Of a stretch of DNA of 15,024 bases, positions 12,821 to 15,024 are shown one piece after another. Under the pieces are notes generated by a model, which was given only the letters and a program-made list of their open reading frames with translations, had not been told where the DNA came from and ran no database searches. The stretch comes from Modestobacter sp. (GTDB lineage: Bacteria; Actinomycetota; Actinomycetes; Mycobacteriales; Geodermatophilaceae). How positions within the stretch are numbered: position 1 is the stretch's first letter; the number at the start of each line of letters is the position of its first letter. The stretch covers positions 1 to 15,024 of the forward strand of contig JAOPWO010000065.1 in NCBI GenBank assembly GCA_025965635.1, given 5' to 3'. The position numbers and the translations under genes are program-made.

Positions 12821-13561
12821 GTGGCCCGTCTGCTCGTCGTCGTCCCGTTCCACACCGACCCGCCGGCCCGGCTGGGGGAGTGGCTCCGGGAGGCCGGACT
12901 GGAGCTCGACGAGCGGCGGCTGTCGGCCGGGGAGCCGCTGCCGGAAGACCTGAGCGGCCACGACGGGCTGGTGGTGCTCGGCGGTCCGCAGTCCTCGCTG
13001 GACGCCGAGGACGTGGCCCCGGAGCTGGTCGGCGTCCGCCGCCTGCTCGCCCAGGCGGTCGCCGCCGACGTGCCCACGCTGGCCGTCGGTCTCGGCGCCC
13101 AGCTGCTCGCGCAGGTGGGTGGCGGCAGCACCCGGGTCGGGGTGGACGGCCCCGAGGTCGGTGCCACGCTGGTCGCCAAGCGCGACGCCGCCGACGCCGA
13201 CCGGGTGTTCGGCCCGCTGCCGCTCTCCCCCGACGTCGTCCAGTGGCATCACGACGAGATCGACCGGCTGCCGTCCGGGGCGACCCTGCTGGCCAGCAAC
13301 CCGGCCTACCCGAACCAGGCCTTCCGGGTCGGCCAGCACGTCTACGGACTGCAGTTCCACCTCGAGACCGACGAGTCGCTGATCCGGGCGTGGGCGCACA
13401 GCGACGCCGTCGGGGTGGCCAGCACCGGTCTGGACGTCGCGACCGTCTGCGCCCGCGCCGTCGCCGTGCTCCCCGACCTGGCCGAGGCGTGGGCGCCGTT
13501 CGCCGCCCGGTTCGCCGACCTGGTCCGCGCCCGCGCGGGCGCTCCGGCCGTCGGCGGCTGA
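12821..13561 (+). CDS. Class I glutamine amidotransferase-like protein, nucleophile Cys replaced by Gly
   Basis: A 246-aa protein with the fold signature of type 1 glutamine amidotransferases of the GuaA-like kind. Seen: LVVLGGPQSSLDAED (50-64), the nucleophile elbow VPTLAVGLGAQLLA (84-97), VQWHHDEIDRLPSGATLLAS (140-159) and the His-Glu pair H180/E182 in GLQFHLETD. In active enzymes the elbow reads G-x-C-L-G-A-Q; here the Cys position is Gly90 (codon GGT, one base from TGT). The protein is thus probably unable to hydrolyse glutamine in the usual way, though it might still bind glutamine or a related compound. Start: GTG at 12821, with no ribosome binding site; a leaderless mRNA is possible. 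glnE starts 1 nt after its stop, so the two are very likely coupled. Its position between glnA2 and glnE suggests a role in nitrogen metabolism or its control, but the substrate is unknown. Confidence 0.85.
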   Translation: MARLLVVVPFHTDPPARLGEWLREAGLELDERRLSAGEPLPEDLSGHDGLVVLGGPQSSLDAEDVAPELVGVRRLLAQAVAADVPTLAVGLGAQLLAQVGGGSTRVGVDGPEVGATLVAKRDAADADRVFGPLPLSPDVVQWHHDEIDRLPSGATLLASNPAYPNQAFRVGQHVYGLQFHLETDESLIRAWAHSDAVGVASTGLDVATVCARAVAVLPDLAEAWAPFAARFADLVRARAGAPAVGG

Positions 13562-13562
13562 C

Positions 13563-15024
13563 GTGGCGATCGCACCGGCAGGTCCCGACACCGAGGACGA
13601 CGACGTCCCCCGCCGCGCCGTCGTCCGGCTCGCCCGTTTCGGGTTCGAGGACGGCGCCCGCGCCGCGCGGCTGCTGTCGGACCCGGCGCTGGGCCTGTGG
13701 GACCTCGAGCGCAACGAGCCGGCCGATCCCGAGGCCGCGCCGGTCGTGTCCGCCCTCGCCCGCGCCGGTGATCCCGACCTCGCCGTCTTCTCCCTCCGCC
13801 GGCTGGTGGAGGCGCTGGACACCGCAGACCCGGCCGGCGGCTCGGCGGCGCAGCTGCTGGCCCGGCTGCGCGGTTCGGCGGACCTGCGGTCCCGGTTGCT
13901 CGCCGTCCTCGGTGCCAGCTCCGGCCTGGCCGACCACCTGGCCGGCCACCCCGGTGACTGGACCGTGCTGGACGCCGACGGGCGCGGGGCGGCCCGGCCC
14001 ACCCCGCAGGCCCTGGAACGGCAGATGCTGGTCGCGGTGGGCGCCGACCCCGACGACCCGCCGTGGGGTGTCCGGCTGGGCAGCCCCGCGCCGGACGCCT
14101 CGCCGGCCCGGGTGCGGGCACTGAAGCTGGCCAACCTGCGCGCGGTGCTCTCGCTGGCCGGCCGGGACCTGGGCGACGGGCTGCAGGCCGACGATGTGGC
14201 CGGCGAGCTGGCCGACATCGCCGGCGCCGTGCTGACCGCCGGGCTGGCGCTCGCCGTCGCTGAGCAGCCCGCCGACGCCACGCCCTGCCGGCTGGCCGTC
14301 ATCGCCATGGGCAAGACCGGCGGGCGCGAGCTCAACTACGTCAGCGACGTCGACGTCGTCTTCGTCGCCGATCCGGTCGAACCCGGGGACGAGGACGCGC
14401 CCGCGCTGGCCACCGCCACCCGGGTCGCCGGGGCGCTGATGCGGATCTGCGGGGAGGCCGCGTGGGAGGTCGACGCGGCGCTGCGGCCGGAGGGCAAGGC
14501 CGGCAGCCTGGTGCGCACCACCGCCGGGCATCGGGCGTACTACGAGCAGTGGGCCAGCACCTGGGAGTTCCAGGCCCTGCTGAAGATGCGGCCGGTGGCC
14601 GGCGACCCGGCGCTGGGCCGGGAGTACGTCGACGCGATCTGGCCGCTGGTGTGGCGGGCGAACGAGCGTCCCGGGTTCGTCGCAGACATCCAGGCGATGC
14701 GCCGCCGGGTGGAGCAGAACATCCCCGCGGCGCAGGCCGGGCGGGAGCTGAAGCTGGGCCGCGGCGGGCTGCGCGACGTCGAGTTCAGCGTGCAGCTGCT
14801 GCAGCTGGTGCACGGCCGGGTCGACGCGTCGCTGCGGGTCGGCGGCACCATCCCGGCGCTGACCGTGCTCGGGGCCAACGGCTACGTCGGCCGGGAGGAC
14901 GTGGCCACGCTGGTGGCCTCCTACCGGTTCCTGCGCACGGTGGAGCACCGGCTGCAGCTGCTCCGGATGCGCCGCACCCACCTGCTGCCCACCGACGCCG
15001 ACCAGCTGCGCTGGCTGGCCCGGT
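13563..15024 (+). CDS. glnE: Bifunctional glutamine synthetase adenylyltransferase/deadenylyltransferase (3' end cut off)
   Basis: Controls glutamine synthetase by adding AMP to, or removing it from, a conserved tyrosine. The frame is open to the right edge (487 codons), about half of the roughly 1000 aa usual for actinobacterial GlnE. Seen: an N-terminal helical region (about 20-235), then the first nucleotidyltransferase core VIAMGKTGGRELNYVSD (246-262) with the metal-binding SDVD (261-264, D262 and D264). It continues with DAALRPEGKAGSLVRT, YYEQWASTWEFQALLKMRPV, and LKLGRGGLRDVEFSVQLLQL, all typical of the N-terminal half, which in E. coli removes AMP. The C-terminal adenylylating half and the regulatory domain lie beyond the window. 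Start: GTG at 13563, 1 nt after the upstream stop, with no strong ribosome binding site, so coupling is likely. The true target is probably a GlnA1 encoded elsewhere, since the adjacent GlnA2 lacks the tyrosine. Confidence 0.95.
   Translation, partial: MAIAPAGPDTEDDDVPRRAVVRLARFGFEDGARAARLLSDPALGLWDLERNEPADPEAAPVVSALARAGDPDLAVFSLRRLVEALDTADPAGGSAAQLLARLRGSADLRSRLLAVLGASSGLADHLAGHPGDWTVLDADGRGAARPTPQALERQMLVAVGADPDDPPWGVRLGSPAPDASPARVRALKLANLRAVLSLAGRDLGDGLQADDVAGELADIAGAVLTAGLALAVAEQPADATPCRLAVIAMGKTGGRELNYVSDVDVVFVADPVEPGDEDAPALATATRVAGALMRICGEAAWEVDAALRPEGKAGSLVRTTAGHRAYYEQWASTWEFQALLKMRPVAGDPALGREYVDAIWPLVWRANERPGFVADIQAMRRRVEQNIPAAQAGRELKLGRGGLRDVEFSVQLLQLVHGRVDASLRVGGTIPALTVLGANGYVGREDVATLVASYRFLRTVEHRLQLLRMRRTHLLPTDADQLRWLAR

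Noticed and set aside
11305..13179. A 624-codon minus-strand frame opposite glnA2
   Set aside because: It is the mirror of the well-supported glnA2 frame, rich in Arg, Gly, Val and His, with no domain.
12807..14981. A 724-codon open frame on the minus strand across the amidotransferase-like gene and glnE
   Set aside because: It is antisense to glnE and the amidotransferase-like gene, has no recognisable domain and biased composition.
1..15024. tRNA, rRNA, CRISPR, insertion sequence, phage or toxin-antitoxin genes
   Set aside because: No cloverleaf-like sequences, regularly spaced repeats, transposase or integrase motifs were seen on either strand.

Overview
The window is very GC-rich throughout, with densely packed genes, many GTG starts and strong G/C preference at third codon positions. 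Together with actinobacterial families (a GlnA2-type glutamine synthetase beside glnE, an F420-dependent NADP reductase, an Rv2629/Balon-like protein, a DUF2795 protein), this points to a high-GC actinomycete. My best guess, from memory of gene content only, is a member of the Geodermatophilaceae (Blastococcus, Modestobacter or Geodermatophilus). I saw no tRNA, rRNA, CRISPR array, insertion sequence or integrase, and codon use is uniform apart from one short cluster, so this looks like chromosomal backbone.

Layout, left to right. (a) 1-1791, plus strand: the end of a Tad/Flp-type pilus or secretion operon, with tadB-like (5' end cut by the window edge) and tadC-like genes overlapping by 1 nt, closed by a perfect 13-bp hairpin. 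(b) 1845-4565: a probable stress module. A 112-aa protein on the minus strand diverges from a plus-strand row: Balon-like ribosome hibernation factor, DUF2795 protein, acidic 80-aa protein, and a ChaB domain fused to a Rho-N/SAP-like domain. The divergent gap carries two back-to-back GTGT-N15-GGGTAG elements, which resemble stress sigma factor (SigB/SigF-type) promoters. (c) 4579-7107, minus strand: a membrane diguanylate cyclase followed by an M24 metallopeptidase. The M24 gene converges on the ChaB gene, and one hairpin spans both stop codons. (d) 7290-8278, plus strand: a 64-aa Cys/His-containing protein and an F420H2:NADP oxidoreductase. (e) 8375-11040, minus strand: glutamine-dependent NAD synthetase and panB, overlapping by 4 nt. 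(f) 11371-15024, plus strand: glnA2, a class I glutamine amidotransferase-like protein whose nucleophile Cys is replaced by Gly, and glnE, which runs off the right edge.

How they work together: region f is a nitrogen-metabolism cluster built around glutamine, and glutamine is also the nitrogen donor for the divergently read NadE. The most unusual observations are the paired stress-type promoters serving the hibernation-factor module, and the apparently inactive amidotransferase between a glutamine synthetase that lacks the adenylylation tyrosine and the adenylyltransferase GlnE. All functional statements rest on reading motifs by eye; no database search was run.
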